Source of the DNA: Betaproteobacteria bacterium
Lineage (GTDB): Bacteria > Pseudomonadota > Gammaproteobacteria > Burkholderiales > Burkholderiaceae_C
Length of the DNA: 64,000 nt
Direction of reading: 5' to 3'
Assembly: GCA_947453725.1 (NCBI GenBank)
Contig: CANGHH010000016.1
Span: 36,290-100,289 of the forward strand
The position numbers and the translations under genes are program-made. The notes under the pieces were generated by a model. The model worked only from the letters and a program-made list of their open reading frames with translations. It did not search any database and was not told the DNA's origin. Shown one piece after another: positions 49,406-58,824 of the stretch. Within the stretch, counting starts at the first letter, position 1. Every line of letters starts with the position of its first letter.

Positions 49406-51421
49406 TCAGTTGCCGGCGTTCGCCCGGGCCCGCCAGAAGGCGGTGTCGATGGGCTGCTCGGCGCCGCTGCGCTCGTTGACCAGCCAGAACTGCCGGCCAT
49501 CCGGGCTCACCCGGACCACCTCGCCGACCTGGCGCCCTGCGCGCACGCGGCGCCCCAGCGCATTGGCTGGAAAGTCCGCCTGCCGGGCGAGCTCCGCCAG
49601 CGGCACCGCGTCGCGCAGGTCGCCCGCCAGGCGCAGCCGCTGCACGATGGGCGCCAGCAGCGGGTTGGCGGCGTCGGTGGCCGACAGGTAGACGAGCACC
49701 TTGGCCTGCGCCCGGCTCAGCGCCACGTTGACCAGGCGCCGGGCCTCGTCGGTGCGCAGGAAGGGCTGCGTGCCATCGACCGGATCGAAGAGCACCGCCG
49801 GCGCCTCGCTGCCCTGCGCGCGGTGCACCGTGCTGACCTTCACCGCATCCGGCAGGCCGCGCGCCGCCAGGCAGCGCCGGATCAGCGCGCGCTGCGCGCG
49901 GAACGGTGTCAGCACGATCAGTTCCTGCGGCTGCCAGTCGCCACCGGCCAGCGCCGCGGCCACGGTGTCGGCAATGGCCTCGGCCGACTCCCGGCGCACC
50001 GGGCCGCGCTCGGCCGGCGACCAGGCGCCCGCGGTCTGCATCCACTGGATATGCACGGGCGTGTCTGCGCCGATGTCGACCAGGGTTCGCCGCCGCGCCG
50101 CCTGCCAGTCCGCGGAGGCGCTGGCATCGCCGGCCACGCGCAGCGCGCCGTCGTAAAACAGCTCGCTGACCAGTTCGCTGATCGTGCCGGCCATGCGCGA
50201 CTGCTCATCGAGCATCGCCACCGACGGCCCGCTGCGCGGCATCTCGGCGAACGCCGAGCGGCCCAGCCAGCGCCGGGCCACCGGCGCCGCGCTGCGCAAC
50301 ACCGGCGACAGCTGCTGCGGGTCGCCGGCGAACAGCCGGGCTCTGCCCAGCGGCATCAGGACCAGTGCGTGCGCCAGGCTGACCTGGCTGGCTTCGTCGA
50401 AGACAAGCAGGTCGAAGGGCGGCGCTCCCTCAGGCTCGAGCTCCCTGAGCATCTTCAGCGTGAATGCCGCCCGCGTCGTCGTCATGCTGGCCAGCCGACA
50501 GCGGCGCAGCACCTGCAGCGACGAGGTCCGCAGCTGCTCGCGCAGCGTCGCGACGCGGTCGGCCCAGGCCTTCAGCGCGGCGGCGTCGCTCGCCGGCGGC
50601 CGGGCCGCCTCGGCGCGCGCCAGGCGCGCGATCAGCCCGAGGTCGGCATTCGGAATCAGGTGCTCGCGGCCGGCGTAAGCGGCCGCGTCGAAGCGCGTCC
50701 CCAGCCGCTGCACGGTCGGCCGCAGCGCTTCGCGGCGGCCCTTCTGCAGCGCCTTGTCGACGGCGATCGTGGCCAGGTCCACCGCCTGATTGGTCGTCGA
50801 CAAGAGCAGCACCCGGCTGGCCGGGTGGCGCTCGAGGACTTCGGCCAGGAGCACGCCCAGCGTCGTGGTCTTGCCCGTGCCGGGCGGCCCCCACAGGAAG
50901 GCGCTGCTGTGCCCCACCAGCGCCAACGCCGCGCGCTGCGCCTGGCGCAGCCAACGGAAGGGCTCGCCGGTCAGCGCCGCGCCGGCGGCCACCGGCTGGG
51001 GCAGGCCCAGATCCGGCTGGCAGGCGAGGGCGCGTGCGGCCCAGGGCGGGTCGGACCAGGCATCGGCCACGGCCTGCAGGAAGCGCGCCGGGTAAAGGCG
51101 GATCAGGAAACCGGCCCCGGGCGGCGGGCTGCTGGCGTTCTGCAGCAGCAGCTGGTCGTCGTCGACGATCACCGCCAGCACGGCAGCGCCGCCCTTGGTC
51201 GGCGCGCCCCACCAGGCCGACGCGCCGTCGAGGCTGTCGTCAAGCAGCACCTGCGCCGACGACAGGCCCGGGCGCAGGCCCTCCGCGTAGACGTAGCCGG
51301 TCTCGAGCGTCACCCGCCACAGCGCACCGTCGCGCTCGCTGTGCAGCACCTTGAAGTCGTAGTACTCGGGCGTTGCCGCGAGTTCGGCGTCCAGCGCCGC
51401 TCGGACTTCAGCAAGGCTCAT
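49406..51421 (-). CDS. Superfamily 1 (UPF1-like) DNA/RNA helicase
   Basis: 671 residues. Walker A GPPGTGKTTT (about residue 177), DEAS box (VFDEASQVSLAHAL), GDPQQLSPV, DEQSRM and the C-terminal SRAQAKVLVYLS with HRAQGSEAPAV are the SF1 AAA_11/AAA_12 helicase motifs. An N-terminal domain of about 150 residues carries no recognised fold. Such helicases act on nucleic acids in repair or RNA turnover; no partner gene is nearby. Start ATG 51421; the frame is open a further 31 codons. No nuclease domain seen. Confidence 0.87.
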   Translation of the reverse strand: MSLAEVRAALDAELAATPEYYDFKVLHSERDGALWRVTLETGYVYAEGLRPGLSSAQVLLDDSLDGASAWWGAPTKGGAAVLAVIVDDDQLLLQNASSPPPGAGFLIRLYPARFLQAVADAWSDPPWAARALACQPDLGLPQPVAAGAALTGEPFRWLRQAQRAALALVGHSSAFLWGPPGTGKTTTLGVLLAEVLERHPASRVLLLSTTNQAVDLATIAVDKALQKGRREALRPTVQRLGTRFDAAAYAGREHLIPNADLGLIARLARAEAARPPASDAAALKAWADRVATLREQLRTSSLQVLRRCRLASMTTTRAAFTLKMLRELEPEGAPPFDLLVFDEASQVSLAHALVLMPLGRARLFAGDPQQLSPVLRSAAPVARRWLGRSAFAEMPRSGPSVAMLDEQSRMAGTISELVSELFYDGALRVAGDASASADWQAARRRTLVDIGADTPVHIQWMQTAGAWSPAERGPVRRESAEAIADTVAAALAGGDWQPQELIVLTPFRAQRALIRRCLAARGLPDAVKVSTVHRAQGSEAPAVLFDPVDGTQPFLRTDEARRLVNVALSRAQAKVLVYLSATDAANPLLAPIVQRLRLAGDLRDAVPLAELARQADFPANALGRRVRAGRQVGEVVRVSPDGRQFWLVNERSGAEQPIDTAFWRARANAGN

Positions 51422-51547
51422 TCGGTTGCAAGGTAGCGGTCGCAGCGTGCGCGGGGCGCGGACTATAGCCGCGCCCCGAGGCGCGCGATGGCTCGGGATC
51501 AGCGCCGTCTTCAACGCCGGCTGGGCTGCGCCCGCCGCCAGCCGCCT

Positions 51548-51595
51548 TTACCGCCGTTACCGCCGTTACCGCCGTTACCGCCGTTACCGCCGTTA
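51548..51595. repeat. 9-bp tandem repeat carrying six in-frame stop codons
   Basis: TTACCGCCG repeated with TTA at 51548, 51557, 51566, 51575, 51584 and 51593. On the minus strand this is TAACGGCGG, and because the unit is a multiple of three, the PQQ gene is ended by six successive in-frame TAA codons. See findings. Confidence 0.85.
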
Positions 51596-53428
51596 CGGCA
51601 CGCCGAAGGCCAGCAGGACATTGCCCGGGATCACCGCGCCGTGGTGCGCATAGCCCGACTGCACATAGACCATGCCGCCGGCAAGGGTCGGCCCGGCGTT
51701 GCTCATCGAGCCGCCCTTGGCGCTGACGCCGTTGACGGTGGTGTAGTCCTGGACGCTGTCGTAGGCCCAGATGATCTTGCCGGTCGCGGCGTCGTAGGCG
51801 TACAGCTGGCCATCCATGGTGCCGCTGAACACCACGCCGGGCATGGCGCTGACCGCCGCCGCGTGGGATGGCTTGCAAGGCTTGCGCGCGCCACAGGGCG
51901 GGTTCGGCGCGGACCACAGCACCCGGCCGGTGTTCAGGTCCAGCGCGGTCAGACCACCGGCGGCGTCCGGACGCTTGGCGTCGAAAAAGCCGTTCGGCAC
52001 GTAGACCCGATCCTCGCCCACGGCCATGCCCCACAGCACGCCGCCGCCAGTGCCGCCTTGGCCCACCTGCTGGTCCCAGACGGTCTTGCCGCCCGCGGCC
52101 GGGTCGAGCGCCCAGACGCTGCCCGACTTGTTGCCGGCGACCAGCAAAGGCTGACCGGTCTTCGTCGTCACCATCACCGGTGATGCCGCGAAGTCGGCGT
52201 CGGGCGATTCGGCAACCGGGCACACGGCCTGCTCGCGATCGGGCCGGCGGCAGCTGGCGTTCCAGATGTCGTCGGGACCAAATTGCCGCAGCACCGTCAT
52301 GGCGCCGCTCTTCAGGCTGAAGGCGACGACGGAGTCGGACGTGGCGGTGGCTGGCGGGGAAAAGTTGTTGCCGGTGCCGACGTACAGCAGGCCGCGCTGT
52401 TCATCGATGGACGGCGTGTTCCAGATGGCTGCGCCAGAGGGACCCACGATGACCGTTCCGGCGCTGTTCTTGCCGCTGGGTGCGGCCTGCTGGGCGATGG
52501 CGTAGGACTTCCAGGCCTGCTGGCCGGTGGCGGCATCGAGTGCCACGACGCTGCCGCGGAAGGCGCAGCAGGGGTAGAGGGGGTCGCCGACCTTCGACTC
52601 CTCGCGCGACGAGACCGGCACGTAGACGACGCCACCATGCAGCTGCGGCGTGGCCGTGACGGCGGCCTGCGCGTAGTCATCCACTTTGACCTTCCACAGG
52701 ATCTTGCCGTCGGCCGCGTCGATGGCGTAGACGTTGGCCGCCTGATCGCCGAGATAGGCGGTGACGCCGCCGCCGGCGCGCGGTCCCAGCACCGGCGCCG
52801 AACGGACACCGGCCTCCACCTCGGTGCGCCAGAGGATGCAGCCGGTCTTCGCATCGAGGGCGAAAAGGTCGCCTTCGGCATTGCCGAAGTAGAGGCGCCC
52901 GCCGGCGACCACGGGCTGCGTGCCGCCGGAACTGGCGCCGGGCAGGCCAAAGGCCCACTTCAACTTCAGCGCGGGCACATCCGCTGCGCCGATCCCGGCG
53001 CCCGCGGCGGGCTGGAAGCGGGTGTTCGCCTTGTCGACGCCCCAGCCGTTCCAGGCCGGCGCCTGCAGCGACGCGACCGACTTCACGCCGGTGTTGGCGC
53101 AGAAGGCCGAATCGGGAAAGGGCTTCAGGGGATCCGCGCCGAAGGGTTTGCCGGCCAGGTACACCGCGACGGCGCGGCGTTGCGCGCGGCTGCGCTCGGC
53201 GGCCTGTGCCTGCATGGCACCCTTCTCCAGCGCCAGCAGGATCCGTTCGGGCGAGAGCTGGCCCAGCACGTCGCGCGTGGGCGCACGGTCGTTGCCTGCC
53301 CCCGCATGGCAGCTTGCGCAATACAGCTTGAACACCGCCGCGCCGTCCTGCGCCCAGCCGGGTGCTGCCGCGCCGATGGCCATCAGCATCAGCAGCCATC
53401 CGATGAACGATCGACTCAGGAACCGCAT
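51593..53428 (-). CDS. PQQ-dependent quinohaemoprotein dehydrogenase (polyvinyl-alcohol dehydrogenase-like)
   Basis: 611 residues: signal peptide (to GWAQ), a short cytochrome c domain with haem site C37-A-S-C40-H41, then an eight-bladed beta-propeller with repeated PQQ-type strands (GRLYFGNAEGDLFALDAKTG, GGVVYVPVSSREESKVGDPL, PCCAFRGSVVALDAATGQQA). The order haem then propeller, and CCAF vicinal cysteines, resemble polyvinyl-alcohol dehydrogenase rather than methanol dehydrogenase. It would oxidise an alcohol polymer or secondary alcohol in the periplasm and pass electrons to cytochromes. The real substrate is unproven. No PVA hydrolase is adjacent. Confidence 0.8.
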   Translation of the reverse strand: MRFLSRSFIGWLLMLMAIGAAAPGWAQDGAAVFKLYCASCHAGAGNDRAPTRDVLGQLSPERILLALEKGAMQAQAAERSRAQRRAVAVYLAGKPFGADPLKPFPDSAFCANTGVKSVASLQAPAWNGWGVDKANTRFQPAAGAGIGAADVPALKLKWAFGLPGASSGGTQPVVAGGRLYFGNAEGDLFALDAKTGCILWRTEVEAGVRSAPVLGPRAGGGVTAYLGDQAANVYAIDAADGKILWKVKVDDYAQAAVTATPQLHGGVVYVPVSSREESKVGDPLYPCCAFRGSVVALDAATGQQAWKSYAIAQQAAPSGKNSAGTVIVGPSGAAIWNTPSIDEQRGLLYVGTGNNFSPPATATSDSVVAFSLKSGAMTVLRQFGPDDIWNASCRRPDREQAVCPVAESPDADFAASPVMVTTKTGQPLLVAGNKSGSVWALDPAAGGKTVWDQQVGQGGTGGGVLWGMAVGEDRVYVPNGFFDAKRPDAAGGLTALDLNTGRVLWSAPNPPCGARKPCKPSHAAAVSAMPGVVFSGTMDGQLYAYDAATGKIIWAYDSVQDYTTVNGVSAKGGSMSNAGPTLAGGMVYVQSGYAHHGAVIPGNVLLAFGVP

Positions 53429-53573
53429 GCTTCACCCATCAAAAATACAAGATGGGAGCGATTTTTACCGACCTTCGTAGAGGCGTCTGTCGGGGATAGG
53501 CGCCTTGGATGCCGCGGCGGATCGGCGTATAGGCGGGTCGCTGCCGGTCAAGCCGGCCGGCAGTGCCAAGGCC

Positions 53574-55502
53574 TCAGGGCGCGGCCGCGATCACCGGCAG
53601 TTCGATGGCGCTCGCCTGCGCCGGGGTGTGCCACAGACGCTGCGTCGCCTTTTGATAGTCCGCTGGTTTCGCGAACAGGATGTTCGGCACGAAGGTCTGC
53701 GGGTTGCGGTCGTACAGCGGGAACCAACTCGATTGCACCTGCACCATCACCCGGTGGCCGGGCAGAAAAGTGTGGTTGGCCTGGGGCAGGCGGATGCGAT
53801 AGGCCAGCGGCTCGCCGGCCTTCAAGGGCTGGGCGCTGGTGATATCCGCGCGGAAGCGGCCGCGAAAGATGTCGGCCGAGAGCATCTGCTGGTAGCCACC
53901 CATCCGGGCGTTGCCGGGAACTTCCGCCGGCCAGACGTCGATCAGCTTGACGACCCAGTCCGCATCGGTCCCGCTGGTCGAGGCGATGAGGTCGGCCCAG
54001 GGCTGGCCGGCGATGCGCAGCGGCGCCTTCAAGGGCTCGGTCTCGTAGACGAGCACGTCGGTGCGCGAGGCCGCGTGGCGCTGGTCATCGACCAGCCACT
54101 CGCCCCAGGTCGAACCCTCGGCGCCGATCGCCAGGGTCGGGCGCGCGCGGTAGGGCACGGGCTTGGCGGGATCGGCGATGTACTCGTCGAAGGCCGCCGC
54201 GCCGGGAGCCGGCGGCTCGAAACCCAGCTTGCCGCCAGCCTGCAGGTAGAGCTTGCGCGACACCGTGGCGCAGCCCTGGGCGCAGGCGCGCGGCCAGGCG
54301 TCGTAGCGCTGCCATTCGTTGGCCCCGGTCTCGTAGACCAGGGCGCGCGGCGGCAGCGGCGTCGGCGCGTCCTTCAGGTAGCGGTCGAGGAAGGGTTGCA
54401 TCACCTTGGCCCTGAACCAGGCCGCCGTGTCGCCCTCGAAGAGGATGCTGCCGATGGCCCGTCCCGTGTTGCGGCTGCCGCCGTGGTTCCAGGGGCCCAG
54501 CACCAGGTGCAGCTTGTCGCTGTTCGGATGGGCCTGGGCCATCGCCGCGTACAGCGCCGGGCCGCCGTAGATGTCTTCCTGGTCGAACAGACCCGAGACG
54601 ATCATCGTCGGCACGGTCAGCGGCTCCTTGGCCATCAGCTTGTCGACCGCCTGCAGTTGCCAATAGCGGTCGTAGGCGGTGTGGCTGGCGATCGCCCGCC
54701 AGAAACCCAGCTGCTCGAGCCCGCGCGAAGCGGCGACATCGCCCGCCGATCCCGTGCGCAGGTACTGTTCGTAGGTGTCGGTGTAGCCCGACCACCACTT
54801 CTCGTCGTTCTTGCGCGTGGCTTCCTGGTCGTAGGTGTAGTCCAGCGAGCCGTCCTGCCGGAAGGCGCCGTTGTGGAACCAGTCGTCGCCGATCCAGCCA
54901 TCGACCATCGGCGCGAAGGGCACCGCGGCTTTCAGCGCGGGGTGCGGATGGACCGTGCACATCACGGTGGTGAAACCTTCGTAGGAGCCGCCGCCGACGG
55001 CAACCCGGCCGTTGCTCTCGGGCAGGTGCTTGACCAGCCAGTCGATGGTGTCGAAGCAGTCGGTGGCGTGGTCGACGGCCGTCGGATTGAGCGGCCCGAC
55101 CAGCGGCCGGTTCATCACGTAGTCGCCTTCGGAACCGTACTTGCCGCGCACGTCCTGGCTGACGATGATGTAGCCGGCCGCCACGGTGGTGTCGTTCATC
55201 TGCGGCACGACGCTGGCGAGGTGCGGGCTGTCCAGCCGCGACAGCTTCTTGCTGGCGTTGTAGGGCGTGCGATTCAGGAAGATCGGCGCACCGCGGGCCG
55301 CCTTCGGGACCAGGATGATGGTCTTGAGCTTGACCCCGTCGCGCATCGGCACCATCACCTCGCGCCTGTCGAAATCGAAGCTGCTGATGACCGGCTTGAA
55401 CTCGGCCGGCGTCTCGCTGGACAGGGTCACCGCCGGCTGGGCCTGTGCGTTCGTCAGGGCGAGGATCAGGACGCCGGCAAGGCGTAGCGCGAATGGGTTC
55501 AT
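53574..55502 (-). CDS. CocE/NonD family alpha-amino-acid ester hydrolase-like
   Basis: 642 residues with a signal peptide (LAGVLILALTNAQA). The N-terminal alpha/beta hydrolase has Ser173 in GGSYEGFT, Asp in SGLFDQEDIYGG and His in LGPWNHGGSR; the C-terminal jelly-roll (FRGRFRADITSAQPLKAG, LPGHRVMVQVQSSWFP) completes the CocE architecture. The SYEG wording is that of alpha-amino-acid ester hydrolases, which act on beta-lactam side chains and amino-acid esters. It lies 145 bases upstream of the quinohaemoprotein gene on the same strand. Confidence 0.88.
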   Translation of the reverse strand: MNPFALRLAGVLILALTNAQAQPAVTLSSETPAEFKPVISSFDFDRREVMVPMRDGVKLKTIILVPKAARGAPIFLNRTPYNASKKLSRLDSPHLASVVPQMNDTTVAAGYIIVSQDVRGKYGSEGDYVMNRPLVGPLNPTAVDHATDCFDTIDWLVKHLPESNGRVAVGGGSYEGFTTVMCTVHPHPALKAAVPFAPMVDGWIGDDWFHNGAFRQDGSLDYTYDQEATRKNDEKWWSGYTDTYEQYLRTGSAGDVAASRGLEQLGFWRAIASHTAYDRYWQLQAVDKLMAKEPLTVPTMIVSGLFDQEDIYGGPALYAAMAQAHPNSDKLHLVLGPWNHGGSRNTGRAIGSILFEGDTAAWFRAKVMQPFLDRYLKDAPTPLPPRALVYETGANEWQRYDAWPRACAQGCATVSRKLYLQAGGKLGFEPPAPGAAAFDEYIADPAKPVPYRARPTLAIGAEGSTWGEWLVDDQRHAASRTDVLVYETEPLKAPLRIAGQPWADLIASTSGTDADWVVKLIDVWPAEVPGNARMGGYQQMLSADIFRGRFRADITSAQPLKAGEPLAYRIRLPQANHTFLPGHRVMVQVQSSWFPLYDRNPQTFVPNILFAKPADYQKATQRLWHTPAQASAIELPVIAAAP

Positions 55503-55694
55503 GGCAAGGTTCCGGAGGCTGGGGATTCAGATGGTAGTGCCGACCATGCAGCCGGCGGACTGGCGATCGATCGGTGTTCCTTTCGGGGGCTGCTTGTGGT
55601 CGGGCAGATACACTTCGGCCCGCCGGCCGGCGCTGTCCATGCCCATGGCTGCACGGCCCTCGCCCCTCCTGCCTGTTCTGCCCCGCACCCCTTC

Positions 55695-56453
55695 ATGTCC
55701 GTTCCCACCCCAGCCGCCGTCGCCCTCTTCGACCTGAAAAGCACGGCCTGGACCCTGACCGCGCTGCGCCTGCAGTCGTCCGACGTGCCCGCGCTGGCAG
55801 TGGCCCTGGACGCCCGGTTTGCCGACACCCCGGGCCTGTTCGAAGAAGAGCCCGTGGTCGTCGACCTGAGCCCGCTGCGCCTGGCCGACGCCACCTTGGA
55901 CTGGAAGGCCCTGCTGCCCGCCTTGCGCCGCCACGGCCTGTTGCCGATCGCCGTCCAGGGCGGCAGCGCCGCGCAGCAGGCCGCTGCCCGCGCTTGCGGC
56001 CTGGCCGAGGCGCCCGATGCGCCGGCGCCCCGCGAATCCGCACGCGACGCGGTGCGTGAAGTGGTTCGCGAGGTGCCGGTGGTTCACGAGCTCATCCGCG
56101 AGGTGCCGGCCGCCCCCGTGCCGACCCTGATCATCGACAAGCCGCTGCGATCGGGTCAGCAGGTCTACGCCCGCGGCGGCGATCTCATCGTGCTGGCCGT
56201 CGTCAGCTTCGGTGCCGAGGTCATCGCCGACGGCAACATCCATGTCTACGCCCCGCTGCGCGGCCGGGCGATTGCCGGTGCCCGTGGCGACACCAAGGCC
56301 CGCATCTTCAGCACCTGCCTGGAGCCGCAACTGGTGTCCATCGCCGGCATCTACCGCACCACCGAAGCGCCGCTGTCGCCCGAGGTGCTGGGCCAGCCGG
56401 CGCAGGTGCGGCTGGATGGCGAAAAGATCATCGTCGAGCGCCTGGATGCCTGA
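55695..56453 (+). CDS. minC: Septum site-determining protein MinC
   Basis: 252 residues. N-terminal FtsZ-binding domain (FDLKSTAWTLTALRLQSSDV) and C-terminal beta-helix (SGQQVYARGGDLIVLAVVSF, ADGNIHVYAPLRGRAIAGA, GDTKARIFSTCLEPQLVSIA), the latter binding MinD and polymerising. The linker contains repeated REVV/REVP charged units. MinC blocks FtsZ ring assembly away from midcell. First gene of minCDE, 39 bases before minD. ATG 55695 fits the family start. Confidence 0.94.
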   Translation: MSVPTPAAVALFDLKSTAWTLTALRLQSSDVPALAVALDARFADTPGLFEEEPVVVDLSPLRLADATLDWKALLPALRRHGLLPIAVQGGSAAQQAAARACGLAEAPDAPAPRESARDAVREVVREVPVVHELIREVPAAPVPTLIIDKPLRSGQQVYARGGDLIVLAVVSFGAEVIADGNIHVYAPLRGRAIAGARGDTKARIFSTCLEPQLVSIAGIYRTTEAPLSPEVLGQPAQVRLDGEKIIVERLDA

Positions 56454-56492
56454 TCCGGGCGCTCGATCCCTCCCTTCTCAGAAAGCAAGCTG

Positions 56493-57308
56493 ATGGCCAA
56501 GATCATCGTCGTCACATCCGGCAAAGGCGGGGTGGGCAAAACCACCACCAGCGCCAGCTTTTCTACCGGCCTGGCCCTGCGCGGCCACAAGACGGCCGTC
56601 ATCGACTTCGATGTCGGCCTGCGCAACCTCGACCTGATCATGGGCTGCGAGCGGCGCGTGGTGTACGACCTGATCAACGTCATCCAGGGCGAAGCCAACC
56701 TGAACCAGGCGCTGATCAAGGACAAGCAATGCAGCAACCTCTACGTGCTGGCCGCCAGCCAGACGCGTGACAAGGATGCGCTGACGCAGGAAGGCGTCGA
56801 GAAGGTGCTGCAGGACCTGGCCGAGATGGGCTTCGATTACATCGTCTGCGACTCGCCGGCCGGCATCGAAACCGGTGCGCTGATGGCCATGCACTTCGCC
56901 GACGAAGCGCTGGTGGTGACCAATCCCGAGGTGTCTTCGGTGCGCGATTCCGACCGCATCCTGGGCATGCTCAGCAGCAAGACCCGGCGCGCCATCGAAG
57001 GCGGCGCGCCGATCAAGGAACACCTGCTGATCACGCGCTACAACCCCAGCCGCGTCGAGGGCGGGCAGATGCTGTCGCTGACCGACATCCAGGAAATCCT
57101 GCGCATCCCGCTGCTCGGCGTCATTCCCGAGAGCGAAACCGTGCTCGACGCCTCCAACCAGGGCCTGCCGGCCATCCACATGAAGACCTCGGACGTCAGC
57201 GAGGCCTACCAGGACGTGATCAGCCGCTTCCTGGGCGAGACCGTGCCGATGCGCTTCACCGAAGCCGAGAAGCCGGGTTTCTTCAAGCGCCTGTTCGGCG
57301 GGAGGTAA
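56493..57308 (+). CDS. minD: Septum site-determining ATPase MinD
   Basis: 271 residues with the deviant Walker A GKGGVGKTTTSASF (residues 10-23), VIDFDVGLRNLDLIMG switch I and DSPAGIETGA, and a C-terminal amphipathic membrane helix (EKPGFFKRLFGGR). MinD oscillates between the poles with MinE and recruits MinC. Standard length. Middle gene of the min operon; minE begins 6 bases after its stop. Confidence 0.97.
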   Translation: MAKIIVVTSGKGGVGKTTTSASFSTGLALRGHKTAVIDFDVGLRNLDLIMGCERRVVYDLINVIQGEANLNQALIKDKQCSNLYVLAASQTRDKDALTQEGVEKVLQDLAEMGFDYIVCDSPAGIETGALMAMHFADEALVVTNPEVSSVRDSDRILGMLSSKTRRAIEGGAPIKEHLLITRYNPSRVEGGQMLSLTDIQEILRIPLLGVIPESETVLDASNQGLPAIHMKTSDVSEAYQDVISRFLGETVPMRFTEAEKPGFFKRLFGGR

Positions 57309-57314
57309 TGCAGC

Positions 57315-57578
57315 ATGTCCCTGCTTTCATTCCTGCTCGGTGAGAAGAAGAAGACCGCGTCGGTCGCCAAGGAGCGGCTGCAGATCATCCTGGCCCACGA
57401 ACGTTCCGGCCGCGGCACCTCGCGCGCCGACTACCTGCCGCAGCTGCAGGCCGAACTGATCGCCGTGATCAGCAAGTACGTGCAGATCAGCCCCAACGAC
57501 ATCAAGGTCAGCCTCGAGAAGCAGGACGACTTCGAGGTCCTGGAAGTGAAGATCGAACTGCCCGACGCGGTTCGCTGA
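57315..57578 (+). CDS. minE: Cell-division topological specificity factor MinE
   Basis: 87 residues: [20 protein letters not shown] membrane-targeting start, the MinD-activating helix [14 protein letters not shown] and the dimerising topological domain ([20 protein letters not shown]). It stimulates MinD ATPase and drives oscillation. GGAGG overlaps the minD stop region and serves as its ribosome site. Last gene of minCDE. Confidence 0.97.
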   Translation: MSLLSFLLGEKKKTASVAKERLQIILAHERSGRGTSRADYLPQLQAELIAVISKYVQISPNDIKVSLEKQDDFEVLEVKIELPDAVR

Positions 57579-57648
57579 ACCGGCGCCTGGCGCCTGGCGC
57601 CGGGCCCGGCTCCCGCCGGCCCGTCCGCGACGCGACCTCAGGACCGCT

Positions 57649-58653
57649 TCAACCTTGCGCCTGGCGCCGCCGGCGCGCTGACGCCCGCGCGGTCAGGCCG
57701 GCCAGGCCGCCGGCGAAGAGCAGCCAGCTCGTCGGTTCCGGCACGGCCTGCGCGTAGACCGCGTCGGCCAGGGTCCCGTGGGCCGCGGTGGTGGGGTGGA
57801 TGCCGTCCCAGAACAGGTAGTCGGCGCAACTCAGGGCGGACTGCGCGCCGCAGGCGTCGGTCACATTGGCAAAGCCGTGGCGCTGGACGATGCCGGTCAG
57901 GAAGGCAAAGGTGTCGAAGACGGTGACGCCCGCCTCGCCCTGCAGCCGCGTGGCGAGCGCGACGTCGAAGGACGCCGACACCGTGGTCGCCAGGCCGGCA
58001 AACCCGGGGTGGGCCAGGTCGACGGTCAGCGCGTAGGGCGTCACGCCGAGGTTGACGGTGTTGAGCACCAGGATGTGCTGCGCGCCCGCCAGCTGCAGGG
58101 CGTCGACGATCCCGCCCACGTTGCTCGCGTAGTTGACGGCACCGGCGGTCAGCGCCCCGGCAGGGTCGGCGCCGCCGGCGATGGCGGCCAGCGTGTCGCG
58201 GGCATCGTTGCCGACGCCGGCCACCACGTAGAGCGCGGTCGCCGATGCCAGGTTGCCGGTGGCGGCCAGGTAATAGCCCAGCTGGCTGGTCAGCGTCGGC
58301 GTCGGGTCATCGGCGCCGCCGGTCCGCGCGCCACCGAAGGCGTAGTTGCTGCCCCCGGTCATCCAGGCCGTGGCCGACGGGCCCAGGCCGAGGTCGCTGG
58401 CGAAGGCCGTCGTCCAGGTCGCGCCGTTGCTGAAGGTCCCCGACGGGTCGTAGGGGCCGTCCGGGATGAAGGTGTTGCCGGTCGGTGCAGGCGAGCGGAA
58501 CGTCGTCGAAGCGGCCACATTGCCGCTGTCGGACACGCTGTCGCCAAAGATGAAGAGGCCGCTGTACGGTCCGGCCTGCGCCGAGGCGGCCGTTAGCGCC
58601 AACAGGGTGAACAAAGCAGTGGCGATCGGACGGCTTGCAAGCGGTGAATTCAC
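57649..58653 (-). CDS. PEP-CTERM-anchored SGNH/GDSL esterase
   Basis: 334 residues from GTG 58653 (AAGGAA 5 bases upstream; a signal peptide follows: TALFTLLALTAASAQA). SGNH blocks: FIFGDSVSDSGN, GVGNDARD and DGIHPTTAAHG, as in autotransporter-type and thermolabile-haemolysin-like lipases. It ends with VPEPTSWLLFAGGLAGLTAR then a basic tail, a canonical PEP-CTERM sorting signal, so the enzyme is probably retained at the envelope or in EPS after exosortase processing. An in-frame start further upstream is open but breaks the signal. Alone, downstream of minE on the opposite strand. Confidence 0.86.
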   Translation of the reverse strand: MNSPLASRPIATALFTLLALTAASAQAGPYSGLFIFGDSVSDSGNVAASTTFRSPAPTGNTFIPDGPYDPSGTFSNGATWTTAFASDLGLGPSATAWMTGGSNYAFGGARTGGADDPTPTLTSQLGYYLAATGNLASATALYVVAGVGNDARDTLAAIAGGADPAGALTAGAVNYASNVGGIVDALQLAGAQHILVLNTVNLGVTPYALTVDLAHPGFAGLATTVSASFDVALATRLQGEAGVTVFDTFAFLTGIVQRHGFANVTDACGAQSALSCADYLFWDGIHPTTAAHGTLADAVYAQAVPEPTSWLLFAGGLAGLTARASARRRRQAQG

Positions 58654-58824
58654 GGCATTCCTTGGTTGAGCCCTGGGCGCGGGATGCGCTCTCGAGGCGG
58701 ACGTCGGGCCGATGGTCATCAAATCGATCGCTGCCGCCCACCCTGCGAACAAGGGGGCGTGGCGAGAACCCTGGCGCAGATCGTCGAGATCGTCGAGTCT
58801 GTAGCGCCGACCGCGCTTCGGGAC

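Noticed and set aside
57579..57660. Repeated GGCGCC blocks after minE as a terminator
   Set aside because: Direct rather than stable inverted repeats and no T-run; left unannotated.
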